Positions 43,430 to 52,273 of a DNA stretch of 64,000 nucleotides are shown in pieces. Source of the DNA: Desulforapulum autotrophicum HRM2 (GTDB lineage: Bacteria > Desulfobacterota > Desulfobacteria > Desulfobacterales > Desulfobacteraceae); the NCBI RefSeq assembly GCF_000020365.1, contig NC_012108.1, positions 5,525,074 through 5,589,073 on the forward strand, given 5' to 3'. The notes under the pieces were generated by a model. The model had not been told where the DNA came from, did no database searches, and saw only the letters and a list, made by a program, of their open reading frames with translations. The translations under genes were made by a program, and so were the position numbers. Positions within the stretch are counted from its first letter, which is position 1. Each line of letters begins with the position of its first letter.

Positions 43430-44287
43430 TCAGTCCCGGATCATGAGAACCACGGCAGCAAGGATGAGCACGCTTCCAAAATAGCCGTAAACGGTGAAAC
43501 TCTCCCCCCACCAGCACCAGGCAACCAGGGCAGCCACAACCGGCTCTGCCGTGGCAATGATCGACGCCCGGCCAGCCTCGATTCTCCTGAGACCTGCATA
43601 GTAAAAGTGGTAGGCCCCAAAGGTGGAAAAAACGGCTATGGAGCCAAGGGCCACCCAGGCAGTCGCACTCTTTTCAGCAAAGGAAAACCAGGGCAAAAGA
43701 CAGACAGCACCAAAAGGCAGGGTGTAAAGAAAAAGAACCGATGCCGAGTATTTGTCTGAAAAATGCTTGCCAAAGATATAGTAAAGAGAATAGCAGAAAC
43801 CCGACAAAAGTCCAAACAGAACGGCTGACATGCCTGCCCCCCCGGTGATTCCCAGGGGCTGAACCTGCTGATTCCTGGAAACCAGCACCACCCCTGCAAG
43901 GGTAAGAACAAGGGCCACTGTTTTTTTAAGATTCACCCGCTCGTTTAAAAAAAGGCGGGAAAGCAGAAAAACCCAGGCCGGCGCCGTATAGAGCAGCACC
44001 GAGGCCATGGCAGCCCCGCCTTTTTCCACGGCAATCTGGTATGATCCAAAAAACAGGGTGACACAGAGAAAACCGAACAGGGCCAAACCGGGAAGATCAC
44101 GGGGCTTCACGGCAACCCGCCGTTGAAAAAGGGCCTGAACCGCAAACAAAAACCAGGCAAGCATTGCCCGCCAGAAGGCAACCTCAAGGGGGGCAACCCC
44201 CTCCTGAAAGGCCATCTTCCCAAGGGGTCCGAGAACCCCCCACAGGGTGGCTGCCGCCAGAATATAGATGTATCCAAGTTTATCCAT
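43430..44287 (-). CDS. EamA/DMT-family transporter
   Basis: An inner-membrane protein with ten predicted spans in two EamA repeats (LAAATLWGVLGPLGKMAF in the first, FGLLSGFCYSLYYIFGKHF in the second). ATG 44287 places the first span at the N-terminus and has AGG upstream; in-frame ATGs at 44308 and 44326 are possible. DMT exporters of this family carry metabolites or amino acids out; the substrate is not predictable. Its last 35 bp recur at 41112. Confidence 0.88.
   Translation of the reverse strand: MDKLGYIYILAAATLWGVLGPLGKMAFQEGVAPLEVAFWRAMLAWFLFAVQALFQRRVAVKPRDLPGLALFGFLCVTLFFGSYQIAVEKGGAAMASVLLYTAPAWVFLLSRLFLNERVNLKKTVALVLTLAGVVLVSRNQQVQPLGITGGAGMSAVLFGLLSGFCYSLYYIFGKHFSDKYSASVLFLYTLPFGAVCLLPWFSFAEKSATAWVALGSIAVFSTFGAYHFYYAGLRRIEAGRASIIATAEPVVAALVAWCWWGESFTVYGYFGSVLILAAVVLMIRD
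43436..43470. repeat. 35-bp direct repeat, copy 2 (within eamA 3' end)
   Basis: Inside the EamA coding region just before its stop. It matches 41112-41146 with two mismatches in the same orientation and is presumably the original copy, because it is part of an intact gene. Confidence 0.85.
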
Positions 44288-44447
44288 AGAGCCTATTGAT
44301 ATAGACATTTCCCGAAACCTTGTCAAAATAAAAATTTTCCTGTTGAATATTTCAATTGGGATTGATACCTAACGGTATGAGCAAAAGCCCATAATCTGAG
44401 ATTTATTCCCAGAATTCATTTAAAAACGCTTTTGAATAGGAGGAAAA

Positions 44448-44792
44448 ATGGAAAAAGTACTGGTGGTTGGATGCGGATCATACATGGACGCAGGTTACGG
44501 CTGTCCAGGCGAATGGCGATGTCTTAAGGCCGCGGCCCTTGGCGATGGGAAATTCACCGAAGAGTCCCAGGTAGTGGGCTTTGTCAAATGTGAATGCCCC
44601 GGTCGCACCCTGGTTCCCAACACCGGAATGACCATGAAACTTTCCGAGATCAAGCCGGACAAAATATATCTCTCCACGTGCATGGCCAATGCAAAACCGG
44701 ACTGCCCCTACAGCACCGCCGAAGAAAAAGCAGCAATGCTCAAGGAAAAATTCGGCATTGAAGTCATTATTGGCACCCACGATTATAAGTAG
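44448..44792 (+). CDS. CGGC-domain protein
   Basis: A 114-residue cytosolic protein with conserved cysteines in GCGSYMDAGYGCPGEWRC, VKCECPGR and TCMANAKPDCPY, the pattern of the CGGC domain, thought to bind metal and common in anaerobes. An AGGAGG sits at ideal distance before the ATG. It is a single-gene unit. Its TAG stop codon is shared with the first bases of a dispersed repeat, so the gene end abuts an element. Confidence 0.88.
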   Translation: MEKVLVVGCGSYMDAGYGCPGEWRCLKAAALGDGKFTEESQVVGFVKCECPGRTLVPNTGMTMKLSEIKPDKIYLSTCMANAKPDCPYSTAEEKAAMLKEKFGIEVIIGTHDYK

Positions 44793-44850
44793 TGGCTGAC
44801 CGAGAGCCCGTGTTTGGGCAAAGAATTGCCCATATGCAAGGCGCAAAAAT
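44791..44850. repeat. Partial copy of the palindromic element found at 62.6-62.8 kb
   Basis: Begins AGTGGCTGACCGA and continues with TGTTTG, CCCATATGCA and GGCGCAAAAA in the same order and spacing as the reverse complement of 62783-62724. It is a half element: the opposite arm is absent. Confidence 0.75.
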
Positions 44851-44851
44851 T

Positions 44852-44884
44852 AGGGGGAGGGAATCACCACTTCACCCTCCCCCT
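44852..44884 (-). terminator. Terminator of the hypD transcription unit
   Basis: AGGGGGAGGG (44852-44861) and CCCTCCCCCT (44875-44884) form a 10-bp stem. On the minus strand it is followed by AATTTTT. It lies 14 bp beyond the hypD stop. Confidence 0.85.
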
Positions 44885-44897
44885 GTATCCCAATTGA

Positions 44898-47258
44898 TTA
44901 CAGCCCCCGGTGTTCATGGCGGCTGATGATTTCCTCTTGGTGATCCCTGTCAAGATCAACAAAATAATCACTGTACCCGGCCACACGCACCAGCAGATTG
45001 CGATACTGGTCCGGGTGTTCTTGGGCCCTTTTCAATGTTTGTGTATCCACCACGTTAAATTGAATGTGATGACCGCCAAACTTAAAATAGGTCCGGATCA
45101 GACCCGCCAGTTTGTCCAGATCCTGTTCGGTTTTAAGCACCCCGGGCAAAAATCGCTGGTTCAGCAGGGTTCCTCCGGATTTTGACTGATCCATTTTACC
45201 CAAAGATTTAATGACAGCGGTTGGACCGTTACGATCCGCTCCATGGGAGGGGGAGGTGCCGTCGGACTCGGGAAGCCCTGAAAACCGACCATTGGCCGAA
45301 GCCCCCAGCTTTTTACCAAAGTAGACATGGCAGGTCGTGGAGAGCATGTTCAGATGGTACTCCCCGTTTTTAGTGTTGGGCTGGCCGTCAATGGCAGAAA
45401 ACAACGAATCGTATACCTGCACCATGATCTGGTCGGCACGGTCGTCGTCGTTGCCGAAAAAAGGGGTCTTGTTCAAAAGGCGCAGGCGCAGGGCCTCATG
45501 GCCCTTAAAATTATCCGCCAATGCCTTTAAAAGAAGTTCCATGGTCACGATTTTATCGTCAAACACATGCTTTTTAATGGCTGACAGACTGTCGGTGATG
45601 GTGCCGATCCCGCAGCACTGGATATAGTTTGTATTGTACCGGGGGCCACCGTTGTAATAATCTTTACCCTTTGCAATGCAATCCTGGATCACCACGGATA
45701 GAAACGGTGCCGGAGCATTGGCGGCAAACATGCGCTCAATATAATTATTGACCCGGATTTTCAAATCCACCACATGGGCAAGCTGCCGGGTAAAGGCGTC
45801 ATAAAGCTGATCAAAGGTTTCAAAACCCCTGGGATCTCCGGTTTCAAGACCAACCATCCCACCCCCAAGGGGATCCCTGCCGTTGTTCAGGGTCAGTTCA
45901 AGCAGCTTGGGAAGATTGAGATAACCCGTGAGAATATAGGCCTCCTTGCCAAAAGCCCCGGTCTCAATACAGCCTGAACAGCCGCCCTCCCTGGCATCTT
46001 CAATACGCTTGCCCACACGGACCTGTTCAAGAACAACCTGATCGGCATTAAACACCGAGGGGTATCCATAACCGTTGCGGATAACACGGCAGGCCGCCTT
46101 TAAAAAATGGTAGGGGGTTCGTTCACTGATCTGTACATTGCTTTGGGGCTGGAGCAGCTTTAACTCATCTATGACGTCCAGCATGATATAGGAAAGGTCA
46201 TTGACAGCGTCGGCACCCTGCCTTGTTAATCCCCCCAGGTTGATGTTGGTAAAATCGTTGTAAGTGCCGCTCTCCTTGGCCGTTACCCCTACTTTCGGGG
46301 GGGCTGGATGGTTGTTTATCTTTATCCACAGACAACTGATAAGCTCCTTGGCTCCATCGGCATCCATGGTGCCAAGCTCCAGTTCCCTCATGTAAAAGGG
46401 ATAAAGGTGCTGATCCAGGTGCCCCGGACTCATAGCATCCCACCCATTGAGCTCTGTGATGGTTCCCAGGTGAACAAACCAGTACATCTGGATGGCCTCC
46501 CACAGACTTGTCGGCCGTTCAGCCGGAATCCGGCGGCAGACACGGGCAATTTCAAGGAGTTCTTTTTTTCTGGCAGGCCGGGTTTCCTGAGCAGCCATTT
46601 CTTCGGCCAGCCGGGCGTGTCTTTGTGCAAAAAGGATGGCTGCATCACAGGAGATATCCATGGCCGTCAAGGCATCGGACCGTTCCTGGGCCTGGGGATC
46701 GTGCAGGTAATCGAGCGCTTCCAGGCCCTGTGCGATCTCTTGTTTGAAATCTGTCATGCCCTTTTGATAAATGGTGCCGTCCAGGGCTGTATGACCCGGG
46801 GCCCGCTGCTCCATGAATTCCGTGAACAGTCCCGCACCATAGGCTTTCTGCCACGGCAGGGGTAGGTGTTCGAACACCCTGTCACGCATACTTCGTCCCC
46901 GCCAGTAGGGAATGATCTCGTCACGGTAGATTTTCATATCCCCGGGATCAACCCTGAAGGGCGTCATTTCCCGGTTGTGCAGGGTTTCCAAATCCTCAAC
47001 AGAGTGGCAGTTTAATTCTGGAAACGTCGGCGTTGCCTTGGGCCTGGGCCCACGTTCACCCACGATCAATTCCTGGTCCCCGATGTAAATGGTCTTTTTT
47101 TCACACAGGTTTTTAAAATTCAATGCCCTGAGTATGGGGGTTGCATATTTTCCCAGGTTTTCCCGGTAAAACTGGGTTTGCAGCAGTGCCCGTTCAATGG
47201 AGATGGCAGGTATGGCAGTAAAACTCTGTTCCCGGAGGGTTGCGATTCGCGGGTTCAT
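44898..47258 (-). CDS. hypD: Glycyl radical enzyme, trans-4-hydroxy-L-proline dehydratase
   Basis: The 786-residue protein has the glycyl radical loop RVAGYSDYF (Gly761) and the thiyl-radical site GCSGCIETG (Cys430, Glu432). Every active-site residue I recall from the Clostridioides difficile HypD structure is present at a constant offset of four: Phe148, His156, Asp274, Ser330, Phe336, Cys430, Glu432, Tyr446, Thr641, Gly761. That argues for hydroxyproline dehydration to pyrroline-5-carboxylate rather than a choline, glycerol or formate-lyase reaction. The activase gene lies 36 bp upstream. No proC-type reductase, normally the next step, is nearby. The enzyme is inactivated by O2, so the host is anaerobic. 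Confidence 0.88.
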   Translation of the reverse strand: MNPRIATLREQSFTAIPAISIERALLQTQFYRENLGKYATPILRALNFKNLCEKKTIYIGDQELIVGERGPRPKATPTFPELNCHSVEDLETLHNREMTPFRVDPGDMKIYRDEIIPYWRGRSMRDRVFEHLPLPWQKAYGAGLFTEFMEQRAPGHTALDGTIYQKGMTDFKQEIAQGLEALDYLHDPQAQERSDALTAMDISCDAAILFAQRHARLAEEMAAQETRPARKKELLEIARVCRRIPAERPTSLWEAIQMYWFVHLGTITELNGWDAMSPGHLDQHLYPFYMRELELGTMDADGAKELISCLWIKINNHPAPPKVGVTAKESGTYNDFTNINLGGLTRQGADAVNDLSYIMLDVIDELKLLQPQSNVQISERTPYHFLKAACRVIRNGYGYPSVFNADQVVLEQVRVGKRIEDAREGGCSGCIETGAFGKEAYILTGYLNLPKLLELTLNNGRDPLGGGMVGLETGDPRGFETFDQLYDAFTRQLAHVVDLKIRVNNYIERMFAANAPAPFLSVVIQDCIAKGKDYYNGGPRYNTNYIQCCGIGTITDSLSAIKKHVFDDKIVTMELLLKALADNFKGHEALRLRLLNKTPFFGNDDDRADQIMVQVYDSLFSAIDGQPNTKNGEYHLNMLSTTCHVYFGKKLGASANGRFSGLPESDGTSPSHGADRNGPTAVIKSLGKMDQSKSGGTLLNQRFLPGVLKTEQDLDKLAGLIRTYFKFGGHHIQFNVVDTQTLKRAQEHPDQYRNLLVRVAGYSDYFVDLDRDHQEEIISRHEHRGL

Positions 47259-47294
47259 TTTTCTTCTCCCCTGGCCGGTATTAGGGCCAATGCG

Positions 47295-48203
47295 TCAGTG
47301 CACATGGACGTTCAAGCCAAAATGCGTTAATGTGTCCACTGCCCTGGTAATCTGTAATTTTGAAACCGGTTCAATTTTTTCTCCAGGATAGGCCAGACCG
47401 AATTTGTGATACTTGGCCCGCTGGAAATCATGGTAGGGTAGAATATCAACCTGGTGCACCTGGGGCAGGTCAGCGACAAACCGACCCATTTTTTCCAGGT
47501 TTTGAGTGTCTGCATTTACACCGGAAATCAAAGGAAAACGGATGATAATGGCAGCCCCCCTGCGGGAAAGTTTTTTCAGGTTTGATAAAATGAACCCATT
47601 GGAAACACCTGTATAGAGCCGGTGTTGACTGTCATCCATCACCTTGAGGTCAAAAAGAAAAAGGTCCGTGTTTTCAGCAATTTTTTCAAGGATCCCCCAG
47701 GTTGAGTACCCCGAAGTATCCACGGCAGTATGAATGCCCAGACGGGTGCAGCCTCTGAGGAGACGATCAAGGGATCTCCACTGTACCAGGGGCTCTCCCC
47801 CGGAAAAAGTGACGCCGCCCCCGGAACTTTCATAGAAAAGCCGGTCTTTTTTGATCATTTCCATCAGGCTGTCCGTGCTGTGACATCGGCCCGTTTTTTC
47901 CATTGCGTTGGCCGGACAGATTTCGGCACAATGTCCGCAGTTTATACATTTTACCAGGTCACGTGCCACACCGTTTTCGTTTAGTTCAAGGGCCTGTTCA
48001 GGACAGGCTGCCACACATTCCCCACACCCTATGCATGATTGACCATTGTATGTGACCCTTGATTCCAGGGACAACCCTTCCGGGTTATGGCACCATGGAC
48101 ATGACAGGGGACACCCGTTCATGAACACCGTTGTACGGATGCCCGGACCATCGTGGATGGCGTACTTTTTTATATCAAAGATAATACTGTGCTGATCTGT
48201 CAT
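47295..48203 (-). CDS. Glycyl radical enzyme activating protein (radical SAM)
   Basis: ATG 48203 (MTDQHSIIFDIKKYAIHDGPG) is chosen with GGCGG upstream; a longer frame to 48254 overlaps ogt. The 302-residue enzyme has the radical SAM motif CPLSCPWCHNPEG (CxxxCxxC), two inserted ferredoxin clusters (CIGCGECVAACP and CINCGHCAEICP) and the GGVTFSGGEP motif. It reductively cleaves SAM to put the radical on Gly761 of the enzyme encoded next. The pair forms a functional unit. Confidence 0.93.
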   Translation of the reverse strand: MTDQHSIIFDIKKYAIHDGPGIRTTVFMNGCPLSCPWCHNPEGLSLESRVTYNGQSCIGCGECVAACPEQALELNENGVARDLVKCINCGHCAEICPANAMEKTGRCHSTDSLMEMIKKDRLFYESSGGGVTFSGGEPLVQWRSLDRLLRGCTRLGIHTAVDTSGYSTWGILEKIAENTDLFLFDLKVMDDSQHRLYTGVSNGFILSNLKKLSRRGAAIIIRFPLISGVNADTQNLEKMGRFVADLPQVHQVDILPYHDFQRAKYHKFGLAYPGEKIEPVSKLQITRAVDTLTHFGLNVHVH

Positions 48204-48222
48204 CCCGGGACCGCCTGTTTGA

Positions 48223-48717
48223 TCATTCGCCGTTGCTGTAAGCCCTGGATTCAAGTTGCAGCAGCCTTGTCTTTATGTCAAGCCCGCTGCTGAACCCCAC
48301 CAGTTTCCCGCTCTTGCCAATGACCCTGTGGCAGGGAATAATGATGGGGATGGGATTTTTACCATTGGCACCACCCACAGCCCGGCACGCCTTTTCATTG
48401 CCAACAGCCACTGCCACATCAAGGTATGAGGCTGTCCTGCCGTAGGGGATCCGGCAGAGGGCGGCCCACACTTTTTGCTGGAAAGCCGTTCCCAGGGGGG
48501 CAAGGTCAACCTCAAATTGAGTCAGTTTTCCTGCAAAATAGGCAACGAGCTGGTCCATGACCGGCTTTACTTTTTTTGGGTCCCTGGTCCAGCCGGGATC
48601 GATGCCAAGGGGATGGGTACCCCCTTCAAAGCTAAGGTGCCTTACCCCCCTTTGATCCATTGCAACCAGGATCGGCCCCATTGGGGAATCTATAATATCG
48701 TAGATCATTTCAACCAT
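48223..48717 (-). CDS. ogt: Methylated-DNA--protein-cysteine methyltransferase
   Basis: The 164-residue suicide repair protein has the acceptor site IIIPCHRVIG and the helix-turn-helix PYGRTASYLDVAVAVG. It removes alkyl groups from O6-alkylguanine. ATG 48717 follows a GGAG; its reading overlaps the end of the nucleotidyltransferase-family gene by 8 nt. A 19-bp gap separates it from the activase gene, so it may be co-transcribed with the hypD pair, though no functional link is apparent. Confidence 0.94.
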   Translation of the reverse strand: MVEMIYDIIDSPMGPILVAMDQRGVRHLSFEGGTHPLGIDPGWTRDPKKVKPVMDQLVAYFAGKLTQFEVDLAPLGTAFQQKVWAALCRIPYGRTASYLDVAVAVGNEKACRAVGGANGKNPIPIIIPCHRVIGKSGKLVGFSSGLDIKTRLLQLESRAYSNGE

Positions 48718-49447
48718 GGTTTCTCCATTCCTGTTCAAAACGCAACAATACTATCGATACCATAATCGACAATGTCGTTTGGAAACATCCTGAGAAGCTT
48801 CTTTTGACCAGATCAACCATATATCCTTGGGAGTTGACAGCTCGAAATCGTTGCCTGTCCATGATCTCAAAGCTTTTATCCGCTTTTTTCAAAATATTGA
48901 TAAGATCGCTCTGTTTTGTTTTGTTATCCGATACCATGGAAAGTTTAGGGCGAATATCCCACAGGATATCCATGTCCTGGGTGGCAGTGAGCTGGCGATC
49001 AAAAAAAACGGCGGCAGCAGTTTCATAGGCGTACAAAGCATTTGTTCCTATGAGCATTATATTGTTACCCAGAAGCGCGTGTTTATCAAGCTCCCTCAAT
49101 ACTGAGGTGACAATTCTTGGAACACGTGATATTTTTGCCGCTTTGCAGAATCGTGCCTGATCTTTGAGACGATTTTTCAGTGTCTTGATTCTGTTTTCGA
49201 CCTGTTGTTTATTTTTTTGAAATTCAGCCTTTATCTCCTGGGTCCCAGGGCTCATTGGGCCGAGACTTTTGCCGTTTCCGTATCGATCGGTCGTTTTAAA
49301 AAGGTATTGTTTTCCACCCGCTTTTTTCCAGTGCATCCCCCCTCGGTATGCAATCCCTTTCCTGAACGCATCTATCCATGCATCGTATAACTGGATGGTA
49401 TCTATAAAAAATCTGGATTGGTTGTCGGTAAATTCTATAAGGCCCAT
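48710..49447 (-). CDS. Nucleotidyltransferase-family protein (NTP_transf_8/GSU2403 type), probably truncated
   Basis: The 245-residue product has the features of the GSU2403-type nucleotidyltransferase family: a helical N-terminal part, LIGTNALYAYETAAAV, and TQDMDILWD with the two acids of the nucleotidyltransferase active site, then SQGYMVDLVK. After this motif the family should continue, but here the frame changes character (RSFSGCFQTTLS) and stops inside the ogt start region. An alternative frame there reads MFPNDIVDYGIDSIVAF, which looks more protein-like, so a frameshift or truncation is likely. Substrate unknown. Confidence 0.7.
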   Translation of the reverse strand: MGLIEFTDNQSRFFIDTIQLYDAWIDAFRKGIAYRGGMHWKKAGGKQYLFKTTDRYGNGKSLGPMSPGTQEIKAEFQKNKQQVENRIKTLKNRLKDQARFCKAAKISRVPRIVTSVLRELDKHALLGNNIMLIGTNALYAYETAAAVFFDRQLTATQDMDILWDIRPKLSMVSDNKTKQSDLINILKKADKSFEIMDRQRFRAVNSQGYMVDLVKRSFSGCFQTTLSIMVSIVLLRFEQEWRNHG

Positions 49448-49529
49448 TTTTTTCCTTCATTTTAAAAAAACCGATATATGAAGGAAAAATAAATGAATTA
49501 AAACAAAAAATCAATATATTGAAATTAAT

Positions 49530-51692
49530 TCAAGATTCAACCCCACGTGAATCCATCTCCGGCATTTCCAGCCGTCTGCAGAGTCCGGAAAGCCTGCAAT
49601 CGGTGCGGTTGTTGTGCAGGGCAATCTCCATGGATCTTCTTGATCCCACCACAATGACAAGATTTTTCCCCCGGGTCATGGCCGTGTACAGCAGATTTCT
49701 CTGGAGAAGGGGATAGTGCTGAACCGTCATGGCAATGACCACGGCCGAGTATTCCGACCCCTGGGATTTGTGGACCGACACGGCATAGGCAAGGGTCAGC
49801 TCATCAAGCTCGAGCAGGTCATAGTCCACCACCCGTCCGTCATAGTCCACGGACAACCTTCCCTCTGATTTCACCACCTCGTGGACAATGCCGATATCGC
49901 CGTTGAACACCTCTTTCTGGTAGTTGTTCTTCAGGTGCATCACCTTATCGCCGGTCTTGAAGGTCAATCCCCTTGCCTCAATGCCGCCGGCAGCCTTGTT
50001 GAGCACCTGCTGCAGCTTCTGGTTGAGATTGATGGTTCCAGCCTCGCCCTTGTGCATGGGGGTCAGCACCTGGATTTCGTCCACATGGGGAAAGGCCTTT
50101 TTGATGCGGTTGCTGCACAGCTCCACAATGGTTGCCACCACCCGTTCCGGCGAGGCGCTCTCGATGAAATAAAACTCTGACAGCCCGTCTGAGCTGTTCT
50201 CAAGGCAGGGCATTTCACCGTTCCGGATGGCGTGGGCGTTCATGACAATGGGGCTCTGTTCCGCCTGCCTGAAAATCCGGGTCAGGCTGAAGGTCTTGAC
50301 CGCCTTGGATGCAATGATGTCGGAGAGCACATTGCCCGGCCCCACCGAAGGAAGCTGAAATATATCCCCCACCAGAATAAGACTTGAATTTACAGGCACG
50401 GCCAGAAGAAGATTAAACATGAGCATGGTGTCCACCATGGATGCCTCATCAACGATGACCACGTCCGAATCAAGGGGGTTGGACAGATTCCTTGCAAACT
50501 CCCCGGTGTCGGGATCACACAGCAGCAGGCGATGGAGGGTGGATGCCTTTTTATCTGTCACCTGGGAGAGCCTTCTTGCGGCCCTGCCCGTGGGAGCGGC
50601 AAGGGTCACGGTTTTGCGAAGTTTTTTCAAAACAGCACAAACAGCCCGGATCAGGGTGGTCTTTCCCGTTCCCGGCCCACCCGTTATGACCACCACCCGG
50701 TGGGCCATCACCTGTTTTACTACATCAATCTGCTCCTGGGAAAGCTTTACAGCAAGCCTTGTGGCCACCTCCATGGTGATGGCTTCGTCGGAAAGGTCAA
50801 CAGGATTAATGGGCACACAAAGCATTGCCCGTATCCTTTCAGCAATTCCCTTTTCCGCCATGTGGAGTCGCTTGAGATAAACCTGATCCTGTTCCACAAC
50901 AACCTCGCCGGCATCGGCCAGGGCCCCCAGGGCCTTTTCAACATCTTCCCTGCCTGCCCCGGTGAGTGACTCACAGCCCAGATTCAATGCCTCAAATTCT
51001 GCAAACACGTGGCCGTCGCACTCTTTTTTGCACAGGAGAAACAAGAGGCAGGCCTTGATCCGTTCAGGATCATCCGGTTTAAAACCGGCCTTAAGGGCAA
51101 TGGCGTCCGCCACCTCAAAACCTGCCTCAGGAACGTCCTTTGATACGGAGTAGGGGTTATGCTTGAGGATATTGAGGCTGTCGGTGCCATAGTATTTCAG
51201 AATGGCCGATGCATGGGCAATTCCCACGTCATGGTCCTGGAGAAAACGCATCACCTTTCTGACGGCGTGGTGCTTGTCCCAGGCCCTGGTGATCAGGTCG
51301 GCCTTTGATTTTCCAATCCCTGGAATTTCCCTGAGTCGTTCGGGCTCGTTTTCAATGACCTCAAGGGAACGTTCCTCAAACTGCTCTACAATCCGTTTGG
51401 CCATGGCCATGCCAATGCCCTTGATGATCCCGGAGCCCAGATAGCGTCTGATGCCTGCGACGGTTGCAGGGAGTGTAACCTCAAACCGGTCGACCTTAAA
51501 CTGATCTCCATACTTGGGATGGGCCACCCACTGCCCCGTAAGTTTAAGGGTTTCTCCTTCATTGACCCCGGGCATGGTACCCACCACCACAACGGCGTCC
51601 CGGGTCTCCCGGGTCTTTATTTTTGCGATGGTATAGTGATTTTCCTCGTTGCGAAAGGTGATCCGCTCAAGGGTTCCCTGGAGAACGATCAT
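49530..51692 (-). CDS. recD2: RecD2-type superfamily 1B DNA helicase
   Basis: ATG 51692 overlaps the gmhB stop as ATGA. The roughly 720-residue helicase starts MIVLQGTLERITFRNEENHY, has helix-hairpin-helix motifs (REIPGIGKSKAD), Walker A GGPGTGKTT, motif II VIVDEASMVD, and the UvrD-C-like end TLAYAVSVHKSQGSEY with RNLLYTAMTRGK. RecD2 is a 5'-3' helicase used in repair independently of RecBC. It is the last gene of the hsp20-lon-rlpA-gmhB-recD2 run. Confidence 0.95.
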   Translation of the reverse strand: MIVLQGTLERITFRNEENHYTIAKIKTRETRDAVVVVGTMPGVNEGETLKLTGQWVAHPKYGDQFKVDRFEVTLPATVAGIRRYLGSGIIKGIGMAMAKRIVEQFEERSLEVIENEPERLREIPGIGKSKADLITRAWDKHHAVRKVMRFLQDHDVGIAHASAILKYYGTDSLNILKHNPYSVSKDVPEAGFEVADAIALKAGFKPDDPERIKACLLFLLCKKECDGHVFAEFEALNLGCESLTGAGREDVEKALGALADAGEVVVEQDQVYLKRLHMAEKGIAERIRAMLCVPINPVDLSDEAITMEVATRLAVKLSQEQIDVVKQVMAHRVVVITGGPGTGKTTLIRAVCAVLKKLRKTVTLAAPTGRAARRLSQVTDKKASTLHRLLLCDPDTGEFARNLSNPLDSDVVIVDEASMVDTMLMFNLLLAVPVNSSLILVGDIFQLPSVGPGNVLSDIIASKAVKTFSLTRIFRQAEQSPIVMNAHAIRNGEMPCLENSSDGLSEFYFIESASPERVVATIVELCSNRIKKAFPHVDEIQVLTPMHKGEAGTINLNQKLQQVLNKAAGGIEARGLTFKTGDKVMHLKNNYQKEVFNGDIGIVHEVVKSEGRLSVDYDGRVVDYDLLELDELTLAYAVSVHKSQGSEYSAVVIAMTVQHYPLLQRNLLYTAMTRGKNLVIVVGSRRSMEIALHNNRTDCRLSGLCRRLEMPEMDSRGVES

Positions 51693-52270
51693 GGTTCTTT
51701 TAAAGACCCCTGCTGCTGTTGCAGAATCCATCGGGCAGCATCCATGAGATCCAGGGCAATGAAATCGGGTTTTATTTGTTTCGCTTCAAGGCTTTTAAGG
51801 GCTTTTCGACCGTTGCCGGTCAGCACAAGAACGGCTTTTCCAACCCCTGCATTATGGGCACACTCCATGTCCTTGGCTGAATCTCCGACCATGAACGACG
51901 CCTGGGGATCGATCGCGTATTTTTTGCACGCAAGATCGATCAGCCCGGGTCCTGGTTTTCTACATGAACACCCCTCTTCAGGGGCATGGGGGCAGTAAAA
52001 AATGTCACGAATCTCACCGCCCTTTTCCCGGATACCGGCTTTCATGGTTGCAAAGATGGCATCAAGGTTTTCCCGGTTGGAAATTCCACGGTTGATCATG
52101 GACTGGTTGGTTATGACAATGATGTGAAAGCCCTTTTGGGAAAGAAGGGCCACGGCCTCGGCACTGCCGGAAATAAACCGGAACTCCCGGGGCGTTTTAA
52201 TGTACAAAGGAGAATCAACATTGATGACACCGTCCCGGTCCAGGAATATGGTCAATTTTTGGGAAACCAT
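51689..52270 (-). CDS. gmhB: D-glycero-D-manno-heptose 1,7-bisphosphate 7-phosphatase
   Basis: A 193-residue HAD phosphatase: motif I FLDRDGVIN, motif II VITNQS, zinc-binding CPHAPEEGCSCRKP (Cys-His-Cys-Cys) characteristic of GmhB, and motif IV VGDSAKDM. It makes heptose-1-phosphate for lipopolysaccharide inner core. It starts 3 bp after rlpA and overlaps recD2 by 4 nt. A histidinol-phosphatase role is less likely without his genes nearby. Confidence 0.9.
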   Translation of the reverse strand: MVSQKLTIFLDRDGVINVDSPLYIKTPREFRFISGSAEAVALLSQKGFHIIVITNQSMINRGISNRENLDAIFATMKAGIREKGGEIRDIFYCPHAPEEGCSCRKPGPGLIDLACKKYAIDPQASFMVGDSAKDMECAHNAGVGKAVLVLTGNGRKALKSLEAKQIKPDFIALDLMDAARWILQQQQGSLKEP

Positions 52271-52273
52271 GGT

